A stretch of 64,000 nt of DNA, from NCBI GenBank assembly GCA_037043015.1, contig CM073321.1, positions 5,042,001 to 5,106,000 on the forward strand. The letters are read 5' to 3'. This DNA is from Bryum argenteum (taxonomy: Eukaryota > Streptophyta > Bryopsida > Bryales > Bryaceae). The position numbers and the translations under genes were made by a program. Every line of letters begins with the position of its first letter. Position 1 is the stretch's first letter. Below are positions 37,602-49,800 of this stretch, piece by piece. The notes under the pieces are model-generated. The model made no database searches and had not been told where the DNA came from. It saw only the letters and a list, made by a program, of their open reading frames with translations.

Positions 37602-38558
37602 TGTTAACCGAATATTCCTAAAATATTCCTTTTTGGATTATCTATACCCGGTAGGTATAGGTGTATAGGCACATAACCAGCTAAGTCGACACGAGCCAGG
37701 ATTTGATACTCGACTAGTCGACCAACCTACCCACAGGAGTATCGGGTCGACTCTAGTATCAGACTTGTTACCCGCCACGGCGCCGCGGGTATCATTACCA
37801 AAGACCAGCAGCCACGAGGAAGACCAGGACTTAATAGCAACCACGGGGCTCGAGGCCGGGGACACAGTGGCCAGAGGACCACGAGGATCGAGACCGCGGA
37901 CGCAGGCAGTTAAGGCCAAAGAACAGCGCAAGAATTAGCTTTTATTATAAATAGAGGTAGATTTACACAATAGACAGCCCTTGTATTGCACGGATTTAGT
38001 GACAACACCACGAGCGCATTACCGCAATCCTCTGTAGCCAATTCGGCGTTTCACTGATTAATGCAATACGGACTCAGTCTGCTTTCTATCCTACAGTGCC
38101 TGTTTCTGCAAACCCTTTTCCCCTTCTTCCTCTACTGAACTGTCTACCTTCCATACCCACCGTGGCGCCGAGGACTCCCTGGGTCGATTGTGTCTCAGTT
38201 GCGTAGCACAACGTGATTCTGCAAAGAGTGTCGCTGTAGCTCCCTCGCAGTTCCAGGGTAGTCGCACCACGGAACGATCGCCCTGGCCGTGAGAGTCGAA
38301 CTCAAAAGTGACGCCACGAGATACTAACCCTGGGACGCTGTGTGTTAAGATACACTCACAGGACTTCCCTCGCGTGGACTCTCCGATTGAGCCAATCAGT
38401 CTGGTGATTACGATTACCTGGTCAACGGTTACCAAAATATACCCGGACCCCGGAGATAACCGTGGCTCAGGGTCACGCACCGGTCCTCGCCCTCTTTCCT
38501 GCCCTTACTTCCCCTTCCTCGTACCTCGGGCACCTCCATACCGTTACCCTGGCTAACA
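37602..38558 (+). repeat. 5' LTR of gypsy element A and adjoining primer-binding region
   Basis: The repeat begins TGTTAACCG and ends GGCTAACA, so it has the TG...CA ends and a short terminal inverted repeat. Directly after it comes TTTTGGCGACCATGCTGGGG, the expected place and style of a tRNA primer-binding site. A poly-A/GA-rich leader then precedes the first gag ATG at 38678. Family membership is set by the downstream protease and reverse transcriptase. Confidence 0.8.
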
Positions 38559-41500
38559 TTTTGGCGACCATGCTGGGGATGGAGTGCTGAGGTAGTTGGA
38601 AAAAAAAAAAAAAAAAAAAGAGAGAGAGAGAGAGAAAAGAAAGAGAGCTCTAGGCTACGAGACTGCAGGGAGGAAAAATGCCCCCGAGAAGAAACGCCGC
38701 GGAAAAAGCCGTGGAAAATATAGTTGCAGATATGGAGGAAATCGTGCAACACGAAGACGAGACCAGAGAGTTACTACAATGGATGAAGCAACAAATGACG
38801 GATCTAGCTGCTCAAAATGAGGCAACGAATGCTAAGCTAGAATTGCTTAGCCTAAAATATCAAGACATCCAAGGTAATGTCACTCCCGAGGTTATTCTCT
38901 CTACGCCAAGGAGTGTGGGAGAACCAGCAGAAGCAGTACGGTCTGCGACCATACCCTAGGGGAACAACGTCGCGGCCAGCTCAAGCACCTCGGGAATGCC
39001 ATCACTGGCACCAGTAGCGGTACCCACGGGAATCCCCACTCTGTCACACAACCCCGGGAGTCTTGACGCCCAGGCCAAGTTACCAAAGATACCGTACCCC
39101 GTGTTTGACGAATCTGAGGATCCGGACTGGCACATCAGGAGATTTAAGGTGATAGAACGTACAAACGGCATTTTTCATGCCACGGACCTGCAGAACATTT
39201 TGGGTACCACGCTCCAAAGAAATCATATCAACTGGTACATTGACTTCGAATCTGAACACAACAATGCCAGTTGGGAAGACATGGAGCGTAGCTTCTTACA
39301 CAAGTTTAGAAAACATAGAACAAGTTCGGAAGTCCTCCGGGCATTGGGATCAACTACTCAGTCCACGAACGAGCCTGTGGATAAGTTCTATGATCGATTC
39401 AAGCAGTTGGCTGATAAACTTAGCCAACGACCCGAGGAGGAATATATGTATGAATGGTTTAAAAAGGGGTTAATTCCGTGGATACAACAGGGCATTGTCA
39501 TCCGGGGCGTCAAAACGTTGCCAGATATTCTCTCTGCGGCCAACGACATCAGTCAAGAGCTCACGGCTCTCAAACAGACACAAGCACCCATATTACCATT
39601 GCCCTCGACAAGACAAGATGCCAGGTTGGCACCCCCGTTGTGTGAGACATGTGGAAAAACGCACCATGGAAGATGCTGGTACTCCGCTAATGCACCCCCG
39701 TCCCAGAAATACCAGGGCCGCGGTATAGCCCGAGGAAGTCAACGTAGAAGCTTTCCAGCCCGGCCGCTCTGATGCTTGCTGGGAATGCGGAGGCTTGGAC
39801 CACCGACGAAGCCAGTGCCCTCTATTCAAACAAAGGTGGGCACAAAATCGAAACAGTAACCCCCCAGGGCCCCCAAACACAAACGCCGCGGCTCCCAGGA
39901 GAGGAGGGGTAACACTGACTGAGGTACACGGACCAGAAACAACTGTCTCTACGATATCAGCCTCTGCGGTGACCACGAGGTCCAAGGCAAGTTTTCCAAA
40001 CCACGTGGTGGAGCATAGGAAGCCGTTTCCGGAGAACCACTGGGAGCTGTTGCATAATATAAGAACGGATCTGCAGAGGGACCTGGAAACAACACCCACG
40101 GACCAAGGGCGTGCCACGGATCACACCTTGCAGCAGATACTAGATACTACCAACGTGACCATCACCCTGGCAAAATTGGTACAAATCACCCCCAGTTACA
40201 ACAATATTCACAACGGGTTGTGGTTACCACGACAAAATCAGACCCCACGTTCGTGGAGGTTAACGCCACCACCTTGGACCCAGACGCGGCGGTGATACAC
40301 GTTCAACTAGGGGGCCAGGTACTAACCAACGTCCTCGTTGATGGGGGATCTGGCGTAAACGTAATGAGCAATCACGTTCGAAAAGCACTCGGGCTACCAC
40401 AACCACGGAGTGCCCGTTTTATACTACGCATGGCTAACGACGCACCCGTCACACCCCTGGGGATTCTCACCATGGTCGGAATTACAATACACGGGGTATC
40501 AACCCCGGCAACATTTGTGATTATCGAGATGCCTCAAAACAGTAGTCTTCCGGTCATATTAGAAAGACCCTGGCCGCGAGACATGCAGGGAATTCACGAC
40601 TGGACCAAGAATCAGATACACATTCAACGCCACGGTAATACCCGTGGATAGTTGTATTACTCGTGCCAAAATGAGCCAGATCAGAACTTCGGCAGGGACT
40701 GACTGGCCGGAGGAATTCACCAATGAGCAAGAGGCCCTCGTACTCCACGTACATCCAAGTCTGGTCCCTGTGGCAGAGATACATCTAGCCAGTTTGGTGC
40801 AAGAGGAAGAAAAATTAGACATCCCCGATCATTATACCCGTGAGATAGCCGAGGAAGTTGTAGCCCAGCCAAAGCAGCATTACACCACGAAACCATCACA
40901 GGATGGACACACGGGGCCAAGGAGAGAGTACAGCTAGTCAATCTCGCGACGGAGGATAAGCCCAAGTACATCAAGATTAATGCGGATGCACCTCCAGCTA
41001 TCAAAAAAGCGGCCATTGCCTTGTTCCGCGAGTACCGGGATATATTTGCCTGGAACCATGAGGACTTAAAAGGTAAACCCAATGCCCTGGCCGAGCATAC
41101 CATCAACCTCATCCCTGGAGCAAACCATGTGCAACAGCGGCAATATAGAATGAACCCAAATAACGCCGCTCGGGTCAAGGCCGAGCTTGACAAATTACTC
41201 TACGCTAAGTTTATCAGCCCGTGGACGCGGCACCTTGGCTCTCCCCCATGGTCATTATTCCCAGAAAAATGGCATGTTGCGCATATGCGTGGATTTCTAG
41301 AAACTTAACGCGGCAACAAAAAAGGATCATTATCCGCTGCCATACATGGATGTCACATCCCTTTCCAAAGGATGCCCGAACACCGTGGTGAGCCAAGAGG
41401 ACCCCGGGAGTGACGCCTGGGCTTGGCAAGAGACAAGGTGAGGTGACCAAGGAGAGTCCCAAGAAAACAGCACGCAATAGCGTCGTGCTCGGGACGAACT

Positions 41501-41934
41501 TGGTAGTGAGCCTTACATAGTTGCAAACCTTGTTCAAGCACACACCCATGGGTCCAAAGAACGCGTGATTTGGAGTTGTGAGTCATGAGATATGGCTCTC
41601 CAAAGTTGGAGCGCGTTCCGGGACACTCCGGAACTCGGGAGTGTTGCCTTTCGGGACTCAATGTGTCGACCTTCGTGGAGGGCGGCATGTTGCATGTTGC
41701 TGGAAAGCTAATGACAAGGGCTTTTTAGGATGCTAAGGCTCATGATGAGCAAAGCAAAATTCTAGGAGATATGGCTCCTCAAAGTGGTCGGGACTCGGGA
41801 ATGTTGCCTCCCGGGACACCGAATGTTTAGAGGGGCATATCTCCCTTGGGACGGATCCGATTGAGGTAGCTAGGTAGTCTATCAATATCTACTCAAAGAG
41901 TAGATGTTGAAATTGGGCTTGCACGTCCCATTTA

Positions 41935-43531
41935 CAGTGACCTTCAAAACTGTCCCAATGTTTGTACATGTTACATTCAAAAAATAATGTAGGTAAGAGA
42001 AACTCATGGAATGGAATGTAGTAAATTTATTGAAATAGTACATACAATGTACTAATTGATTACAAAATTTCCAACAAAATTGAAGCGCTCAATGAGAAAG
42101 GAAAAAAACCTAAAGCTACTCTGTACATTGGTACACTTTTGAACGTCCAACATGGAAATTCCTCACCACTTTGTCCATTTTCCTCTGGATCTTAATACAA
42201 CTGCTATTCGTCTGGGCATTGATTCTATAAGTCTCTTGCAATCATCAACAGTGATAGAAGGGAAGGTTTCTTCCACACGAGACCATAATTCAAGTATCCC
42301 TTTTGGTGGTGTGTCATATCGATTCAATCTCCTTTTCAAAGTTGCCCATAGATTTTCTATAGGATTCAAATCTGGAGACTGAGCAGGCCAAGATAAGACA
42401 CCAAAAGGTTGCCTAGAAAACCATTGTTTCATACTATTACTGGTATGTATAGGTGCATTATCCTGTTGAAATATGACTCCCGATGGATCTAAATTATATT
42501 TTTGAATTGTACCATGGAGATGCTCCTCCAAGATTTTTTGATAACCATGCTGATTGAGGCGACCTTCAATTCTACACATCATGCCAGGTCCATGTATACA
42601 CATACATCCCCATATTATCACAGAACCACCACCATGCTTAACAGTCGGAATAACGGTCCGCTCTGAAAGTTCCTGTGGATCACGAACCCAACACCAAACT
42701 CTCCCATCTGAAGAAAATCTGTTAATTTTAGTCTCATCTGAGAATATCACGTGACTGTAGTCATCAATAGTATAGTGCTGATACTTTCTGGCAAATTCTA
42801 AGCGAGCCCTAATATCACTGCGTGACAAATGTGGTTTCTTTTCTTTCACATGCGATTGCAAACCTGCTCTACAAAGTCCACGGCGTACAGTAACTTCACT
42901 GACTTGTACTCCAAAAACTTCTTGCACATGTTTAGTAGCTTCTCTTGCAGTAGACACCTTCCCTCTTGTTATACTAGTTACACAAGACCGCTCCATTGCA
43001 CTTGTCAACTTGCGTGGTCTACCTCCAACTAAAAGCTTTGCATCTGGAAAATGCTTTTTATGGAGCCTCTGTACACTTGATTTACCAACATGCAAAGAAT
43101 TTACTATCTCTCTCACACTACAACCTTTTTGAAGCAAAGAGAGTATACCTTGTCGCTTCCCCTGGGACAATGGTCTCACCATTTTCACTTGTGAAGCTAA
43201 ACACGAAAGAAACAAATATATGACGCAAGAAGAACAAATACACACAACAAAACACAAACCAAGCAATTCACAATGCATGTACACTTCACTTGCTATGCAT
43301 ACAAGATTCACTCATATGTACTTTCAAAACTGTCCCAATGAAGAGAAAATATCTAGAGCTTCAATTCATGCACATACATGTAGAGACAAGTGGTAAGCCT
43401 TGCTCCTTGATTACCTTACTAATGATAGTATGTAACTAAATTGATGCCATGTCAGTCTAGCATGCAATCACTATGTAGTGACTCACCAAACTTTCAAATT
43501 ATAAACATTGGGACACTTTTGAAGGTCACTG
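41935..43531 (-). mobile_element. Tc1/mariner DNA transposon (DD34E), apparently intact
   Basis: The element is 1,597 bp, flanked by TA (41933-41934 and 43532-43533), with terminal inverted repeats beginning CAGTGACCTTCAAAA. Comparison with uninterrupted family-B LTRs (for example near 63905) shows the continuous sequence at this site. The termini carry extra inverted copies of the end motif at 42125-42147 and 43321-43340. The single gene is open throughout. This is a clean, complete-looking cut-and-paste transposon, so it is probably the youngest or among the youngest insertions here. Confidence 0.95.
42163..43182 (-). CDS. Tc1-type transposase, DD34E
   Basis: The 339-residue protein matches the usual 340-residue Tc1 length. 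The frame opens 43 codons upstream, but the start MVRPLSQGKR fits family N-termini. Residues 1-50 form the first helix-turn-helix (GCSVREIVNSLHVGKSSVQR). GGRPRKL at 53-59 is the AT-hook-like GRPR linker, and the second helix-turn-helix spans about 60-115. The catalytic triad is Asp149 (IFSDETKI), Asp241 (FQQDNAPIHTS) and Glu276 (PDLNPIENLW), with 34 residues between the last two. KHGGGSVIIWGCM is the diagnostic Tc1 glycine-rich box. The enzyme binds the inverted repeats and inserts the element at TA. No stop or frameshift was seen. Plant mariner elements are normally DD39D, so this type is unusual for the presumed host. Confidence 0.95.
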   Translation of the reverse strand: MVRPLSQGKRQGILSLLQKGCSVREIVNSLHVGKSSVQRLHKKHFPDAKLLVGGRPRKLTSAMERSCVTSITRGKVSTAREATKHVQEVFGVQVSEVTVRRGLCRAGLQSHVKEKKPHLSRSDIRARLEFARKYQHYTIDDYSHVIFSDETKINRFSSDGRVWCWVRDPQELSERTVIPTVKHGGGSVIIWGCMCIHGPGMMCRIEGRLNQHGYQKILEEHLHGTIQKYNLDPSGVIFQQDNAPIHTSNSMKQWFSRQPFGVLSWPAQSPDLNPIENLWATLKRRLNRYDTPPKGILELWSRVEETFPSITVDDCKRLIESMPRRIAVVLRSRGKWTKW

Positions 43532-44705
43532 TAGATACCTGAGATAGAAGCTAGCCCGAGGAGAAGTTACGGCCCGTTTTTGAGGCTAAGGCAAAAACGG
43601 GTGGTCTTCCAAAAAGAAAGTGTGTCACGGAAGGCCCCTCAACACAAGAGGGGGGGGCCTACCGAAGACTCCAAAGAGTACTATGAGGAGGGGTGGTCTC
43701 CCTCCTCACTTGCACATGGTGCCATGAAGAGCCGGGGTGGCTCCAAGGGGTGAGGCTTGGAGTGGAGCCTCATTCCCCACCTCGTGGAAAATGGAGAGTG
43801 TTTTGAAGCATCTATAAACATGGGGTTGGGAAGTGTCCCTCTCCAAGTTAGTCCCGATGATAAGTAGTGTCGGTTCCCAGTAGTAACCGGGAATCGCTCA
43901 AAAGGGTGAGGCATGGAGATGAAGCCTCACTCCCATTCCTTGGGCATTGTGGGATGCTCTTGAGCATCCCGCAACATTGGGTTGGAAAAAGTCCCGCTCC
44001 AAACCAGTCCCCGGGAAAACTAGTGCCGGAATCCGAATGGGGTGAGAATCAAGAATGGAATGGGACTAGTGGGAAGTTGGACAATGGATAAGGGCGGTTA
44101 GCTCTGGGGGTGATTAGTTGAACCCTTGGGAGCTTGGACATTTGTGGAAGGCCGCATTGTGCCACCAAGTGGCATGCCCATGTGTCGGTGGGAGTTCCCG
44201 GTTGGCATGCCCATGTGTTGGTGGGAGTTCCGGGTAATGAGTACCGGATAATGAGTTATGGAGTCAAGGTGGGTTGGACACCTTGACTAAGAATGGTGCT
44301 AACATCGTGTGTGTGGGCACATGCAAATGTTAGCTAAGTTGTGGCCGGTTGCTACCAACTAAGTGAGCCGGGATTCCGCTACCAAGTAAGGCTCACTAAG
44401 AAAAAAAAGAGTTGGAGTCATTAGGGTCCCGACAATGGAGGAAATCATCGACGAAGTAGTGGGACACGTGGTGTACTCATTCCTAGACTGCTTTTCGGGA
44501 TACTACCAAGTGGCCATGGCAGAGCATGACAAAACAAAACAGCCTTTTGCACGGAGTGGAGACCATATCAGTTTGAGAGGATGCCCTTCGGGACTAAAAT
44601 CGCACCCATGACATTTCAACGTGTTATGGAACTAATCTTTAGACCATACCTCAAGCGATTCTTCCGAATTTACCTGGACAATGGGACCGTTTACGGGAAA
44701 TTGAC

Positions 44706-46218
44706 TGTCGCGACCCTAATTACTCCTACTCTTCTTTTTCTTAGTGAGCCTTACTTGGTAGCGGAATCACGGCTCACTTAGTTGGTAGCAACCGGCCACG
44801 ACTTTGCTAACACTTGCATGTGCCCCACACACACAATGTTAGCACCATTCTAAGTCAAGGTGTCCAACCCACCTTGATTCCATAAGTCCATAACCCATTA
44901 TCCAGTACTCATTACCCGGAACTCCCACCAACACATGGGTATGCCAACCCGGAACTCCCACCAACACATGGGCATGCCACTTGGTGGCACGGGGCGGCCT
45001 TCCACAAATGTCCAAGCTCCCAAGGGTGCTACTAATCACCCCCGGAGCTAACCGCCCTTATCCATTGTCCAACTTCCCACTAGTCCCCTTCCACTCTTGT
45101 TTCTCACCCCATTCGGGACTTTGCCGGAAATCTTCCCGGAATCCGGCACTAGTTTTCCCGGGGACTAGTTTGGAGCGGGACTCTTTCCAACCCAATGTTG
45201 CGGGATGCTCAAGAGCATCCCACAATGCCCAAGATGTAGGAGTGAGGCTTCCTTTCCATGCCTCACCTTCTTGAGCCATTCCCGGTCACTCCCGGGAACC
45301 GGCACTACTTATCACGGGGACTAACTTGGAGAGGGACACTTCCCAACCCCATGTTTATAGATGCTTCAAAGCACTCTCCATTTTCCACAAGGTGCGGGAG
45401 TGAGGCCCCATCCCAAGCCTCACCCCTTGGAGCCACCCCGGCTCCTCAAGGCACCATGTGCAAGTCCTCCTCATAGTACTCTCTGGAGTCTTCGGTAGGC
45501 CCCCCCCCTCTTGTGTTGAGGGGCCTTCCGTGACGCACTTTTGTTTTGGAAGACCACCCGTTTTTGCCTTAGTCTCAAAAACGGGCCATATCTTCTTCTC
45601 GGGCTAACTTGTAGCTCAGTTATCCAAATGGGACGTGCGAGCCCATTTTCGACATCTACTCTTTGAGTAGATGTCGATGGACTCCTCACTTGTCCCAATC
45701 AAAGCTTCCATGTGGGAGCTATGCTCCTCTGAACATTCGGGAGTCCCGGGAGGCAGCAGTCCCGGAGTCCCGAAGTCCCGAAGCTTTGGAGAGCCATATC
45801 TCCCAAAGCATTGCTTTGCTCCTCACGAGCCTTAGCATTTTGGAAAGCTCTTGTCCAGAGCTTTCCAAAGACATGCAACATGCCGCCATCCATGAGGGAC
45901 GACATTTTGAGTCCCGAAAGGCAACACTCCCGAGTCCCGGAGTGTCCCGGAACGCGCTCCAACTTTGAAGAGTCATATCTCATGACTCACAACTCCAAAT
46001 CGCGCGTTGTTTGGACTCATGGGTGCGTGCTCAAACAAGGTTTCCAACCATGTAAGACACGCCACCAAGTTCGTCCCGAGCACGACGCCATTGCGTGCTG
46101 TTTGCTCGGGACTCCCCTTGGTCACTTCACCTTGTCTCTTGCCAAGCCCGGGGCGTCACTCCCGGGGTCCTCTCGGCTCACCACGGTGTTCGGGCATCCT
46201 TTGGAAAGGGATGTGACA
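44706..46218 (-). repeat. Solo LTR of family B, reverse orientation
   Basis: Read on the plus strand it begins TGTCGCGACC and ends GGGATGTGACA; on the minus strand it is a family-B LTR of 1,513 bp. The target duplication TTGAC flanks it (44701-44705 and 46219-46223). It interrupts the reverse transcriptase region of element A about 270 bp after the first solo LTR, in the opposite direction. The two solo LTRs therefore form an inverted pair. Confidence 0.92.
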
Positions 46219-46854
46219 TTGACGGACCACGTTGCACACCTCAGACAAATCTTCCACGCCTGTAGAACCAACGGGGTAAGCCTCAACGCGGATAAATGCA
46301 TGTTCATGTACTTTGCCAGGGTGATCCTGTTTTATATCGTGTGTAAACATGGTGAACTCCCGGACCCCGGGAAGATCAAGGACATCCTGGACATGACACC
46401 ACTGTTGAATCAGAAGGGCGTACTAAGACTTCTGGGATTGGCACAGTTCAATCGAATCTACATCGAGAAGCTGGCCCACATCACCGCCCTGATTACCGCA
46501 ATGAACTACGCCAAGTATGCCTGCCCCCGGGACTGGACACCGGAAGCACATGCAGCGCTGGAAAAGATAAAACATGCATACTCCAATGCACCCATTCTCA
46601 TCGCCCCGGACTGGTCCAAACCGTTCCACGTCCACACCGACGCATCTAACATTGCCGTGGGAGTAATGTTAGCCCAAAATATCAATGGCAAACACGATCA
46701 ACCCGTGGCTTACGCCAGCCGACTACTCAATCAAGCCAAACAAAACTACTCCACCACGGAATGTGAAGCTTTGGCAATGATCTACGCTGTCAAAAAGTTT
46801 AGGCATTACCTCCTCGGGAAGAGATTCCGGTTCATGGTTGATCATCACAGTTTG

Positions 46855-49800
46855 TTGAGAGAGGACCTCCTCCGGATGGGGTGCGCCGGGCTGTACGATG
46901 CCCCGTGGGATTTGGCGGATCAGGCCATCATCGAGGAGACCGTCACCCACCGCTTCCCCGAGATGTACGTGACGCACCCCCTGAGGGGGAAGACGGATAA
47001 CTGGGGGCCTCGCCATTGGAGGGCAACCTACAAGTTCCCGGATTCCCCAATCGGCTACATCAAGAAGAAGGGAGACGACGGGTTGAGGAACCGGTTCCGC
47101 AGGGGGCCAACAGAGAAGGATGGATTCAAACCGGAGGATTGCAAGGACCCCCGGGTGATGCGCCTCCTCCGGTTTCTCCTCCCCATACTCAACCCGGACA
47201 AGCCAACCACCTGCACCGTGAAGCTGATGAAGGCCATCCTGGCAAATTACGATGGGCGGATGCAGGTCGGGTGGCACGATATCATCAGCGAGGTGGTGCA
47301 GCGAGAGGTGATGAAGATCGGGAATCAGAAAGGGTGTCCACTGGCCCCCTACATCTTCCACCTCTATCAACGGCACGACATCCTCACCGACCGGGAGATC
47401 TTCTACTGGCACGAGAAGCACGACCTCCCATCCGGGGATCCGCAGGGCTCGACCTCTTCCGAGTCCGGGGACGAGATGGAGGAAGTCCGGGCCACTGACC
47501 TGGAGGGGTCACCGGAACCAGCCACTCGACAGGCCAGAGCGGTGGGACCCAGCCAAGCCGGACCCAGCACAGCACCCCGGGTAGCCACTCAAGAAGGAGA
47601 AGGTAGTCGGGTGAATCCTACCCGGACTCACCAGGCGATGCCCTCCCTGCTCATGCCAAATGCAGAGGAGGAAGAGGAGGAAGAAGAAGAGGTCGTCCCT
47701 CTCATCCGGAGGACAAGAGCCCAACAGAGGAGGGCCGAGGAGATAGCTGAGGCGGGTGGAGACCAGTCCGCGAAGGAGGATGACCGGGACAAAGACGACG
47801 AGGAAGAGGAAGAAGAGGAAGCCCCACCTCGACAGGCAAGACCATCGCGAGGGGTGAGGAGGAAGGACACGACGGGCTTTGGGAGGAGACGTTCTCCCGT
47901 CCGACTCCCTCCCCCGGTAGAGCAGGGAGCCTCAGACGAGGAGGTGGCTGCAGCAGGGACCAATGCGGAGGTGCCTCCACCCGGAGAGAGACCCCCAGGA
48001 GGGAGGGTACCCAACCTGAAGCGCAAGGCCAAGAAGAGGAAGAGGTCAGCGACTCCGGTAGTTCAGCCGAGGGCCATCGAGGAGGAGCGGGCCCCAAGTC
48101 CGGACCCCGCACCGATACAGGATCCGGCCCCTACTCCGGTAGAAGAACCGATCCCGGAGAGCCAGCCCAAGGTGAAGAGAAGGCTGATTATCACGGAGGA
48201 GGAAGACACTCCGGAGAGGACCACACCTCCCCGGCTGGAGTTACCGGAGCAGAGAAGCGACCCAGCCCCTGCCACCCCAGCATCAGTGGCAGCCCCGGAG
48301 TCGTCCCACAGGGGAGTTGTGACCCCCGGGACGGGAAACACTACCCCAGTGCTCCCCCGTCCTTACTACCGGATACCCAGCGAGGGTATCCTCCACCCCA
48401 TTCGGTTAGCCATGGAGGAGGTAGATCGGGAGAATGAACAGTTGTTCACCTCCCTGGCGCGACTCGAGCGGGTTTTCCAGACCCCCAACGTAGAGAGGTA
48501 TCCGGAGTTAGCCGAGGAGATGCAGCGAGAGACAGCCCGGCTAAGGAGGGAGAAGGTGGAGCTGGTGCTGAAGGCCCGGCCGAAGGAGAAGGCATCCGTG
48601 GGAGTCCAATGTGAACTGGACCCCTCGGACACGGAGGCGCATCCGGAGGTGGAAGCCCTCAGGAGGGTCGTACAGGAGCAGGAGGCTGCACTCCGGAGGT
48701 TGCAGAATATTGACAGGACGGTGTTGCACTCCATCCTGAAGGTGCTGCAACCGGATGCTGAGGCCCAAACAAAGGCCACCTTCTACGATGCCCGGATTGG
48801 GATTAGCGAGTCTCCCCAATCCCTGGAGTTGCTCAGGAGGCACGCAACCGGTATCAACCAGTGCCTCAAGGAGTTCCGAACCCTCACGGGAAGGTTGCTG
48901 GGGGCCCTCCCCCACGTGGAGATGAAGGAAGCCCTTCCGGAAGAGGAGGTGCTCGCACCCCCAGAGGTGCCCACGGAGGGGCCGGTGCCCATGAAGGTCG
49001 AGGAAGTGTCCCTGCCCGTTTCGGAAGAGCAGGGGATCCCAGTTGATGGTGGCGTTCCGGAGGACAGAGAGGAAGACCGAGATGTAACTCCCCCTCGGGG
49101 AGGTGACATCCCGAGTGAAGTAGGGCTACCTGGTCCCTCCGAGGTGGAAGAGGCGGTAGAAGGAGAGGTTAACCCCTCTCAACAACCGGATGAGAATCCG
49201 GTGGACGGTGTCACGGGAGAAGAGGCAGGACTCCCCGAGCAGGTTGAGGAGGTAGTACCTCACCCGGAGGCCCAAGTCAACGAGGTGGGAGATCCGGGCG
49301 AACAGGACCAGCAGAATGAACCCGTGGCCCCTCAGGAACAGCAAGAGGAGCCCGTGGTCCCTCAGGAAGAAGTGGAAGCCCAACCCGTGCCCCCTCCATC
49401 GAAGTTGAAGGCACTCCGGGACAGGTGGAAGAGCCGGAGGACACAGTAAAACCCGAGGTTTTACATCGACACTCGGGTCGATCAAAGAGGCAGGTTCCCC
49501 TCCCCGCGAGTGGAAAGGCACTCCCAGGAGGAATACCCCCGTCGCCAGACCCCTCGAGCCGCCCCACGCCGCCGGAAGAAGATATTAATAAATTAGTTAG
49601 GTTAGAGGTAGCTAGAAATAGTAGATGCCCTTTTGGCCACTCACCCGGGAATCTCGGAGGCCCGGGAATTCCGGATCTGATAGGGTTTCCGGGAAATCCG
49701 GAACCCTCTGTACTTACCGAAGACTCTGCGGAGTCCTTCGGGTCTTTTCTGCGATCCACCTCTGTGAGTAAAGGTTCAATTTGCATCTGAAACCTTGCGT

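Larger units (their letters stand above)
41351..44434 (+). repeat. Solo LTR of family B, carrying a Tc1 insertion
   Basis: It starts TGTCACATCC, ends GGTCCCGACA, and is flanked by the 5-bp target duplication ATGGA (41346-41350 and 44435-44439). Without the Tc1 element it is about 1,485 bp, matching the other family-B LTRs here. It sits inside the reverse transcriptase region of element A. No internal region remains, so it arose by recombination between two LTRs. A hairpin-forming CTACTCAAAGAGTAG lies just left of the Tc1 insertion and is shared by all copies. Confidence 0.92.

Noticed and set aside
45811-49449. One very long open frame read as a single protein
   Set aside because: It crosses a solo LTR, the element-A polymerase region and the 3.9-kb insert. 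Only the part from 46876 belongs together as one coding unit.
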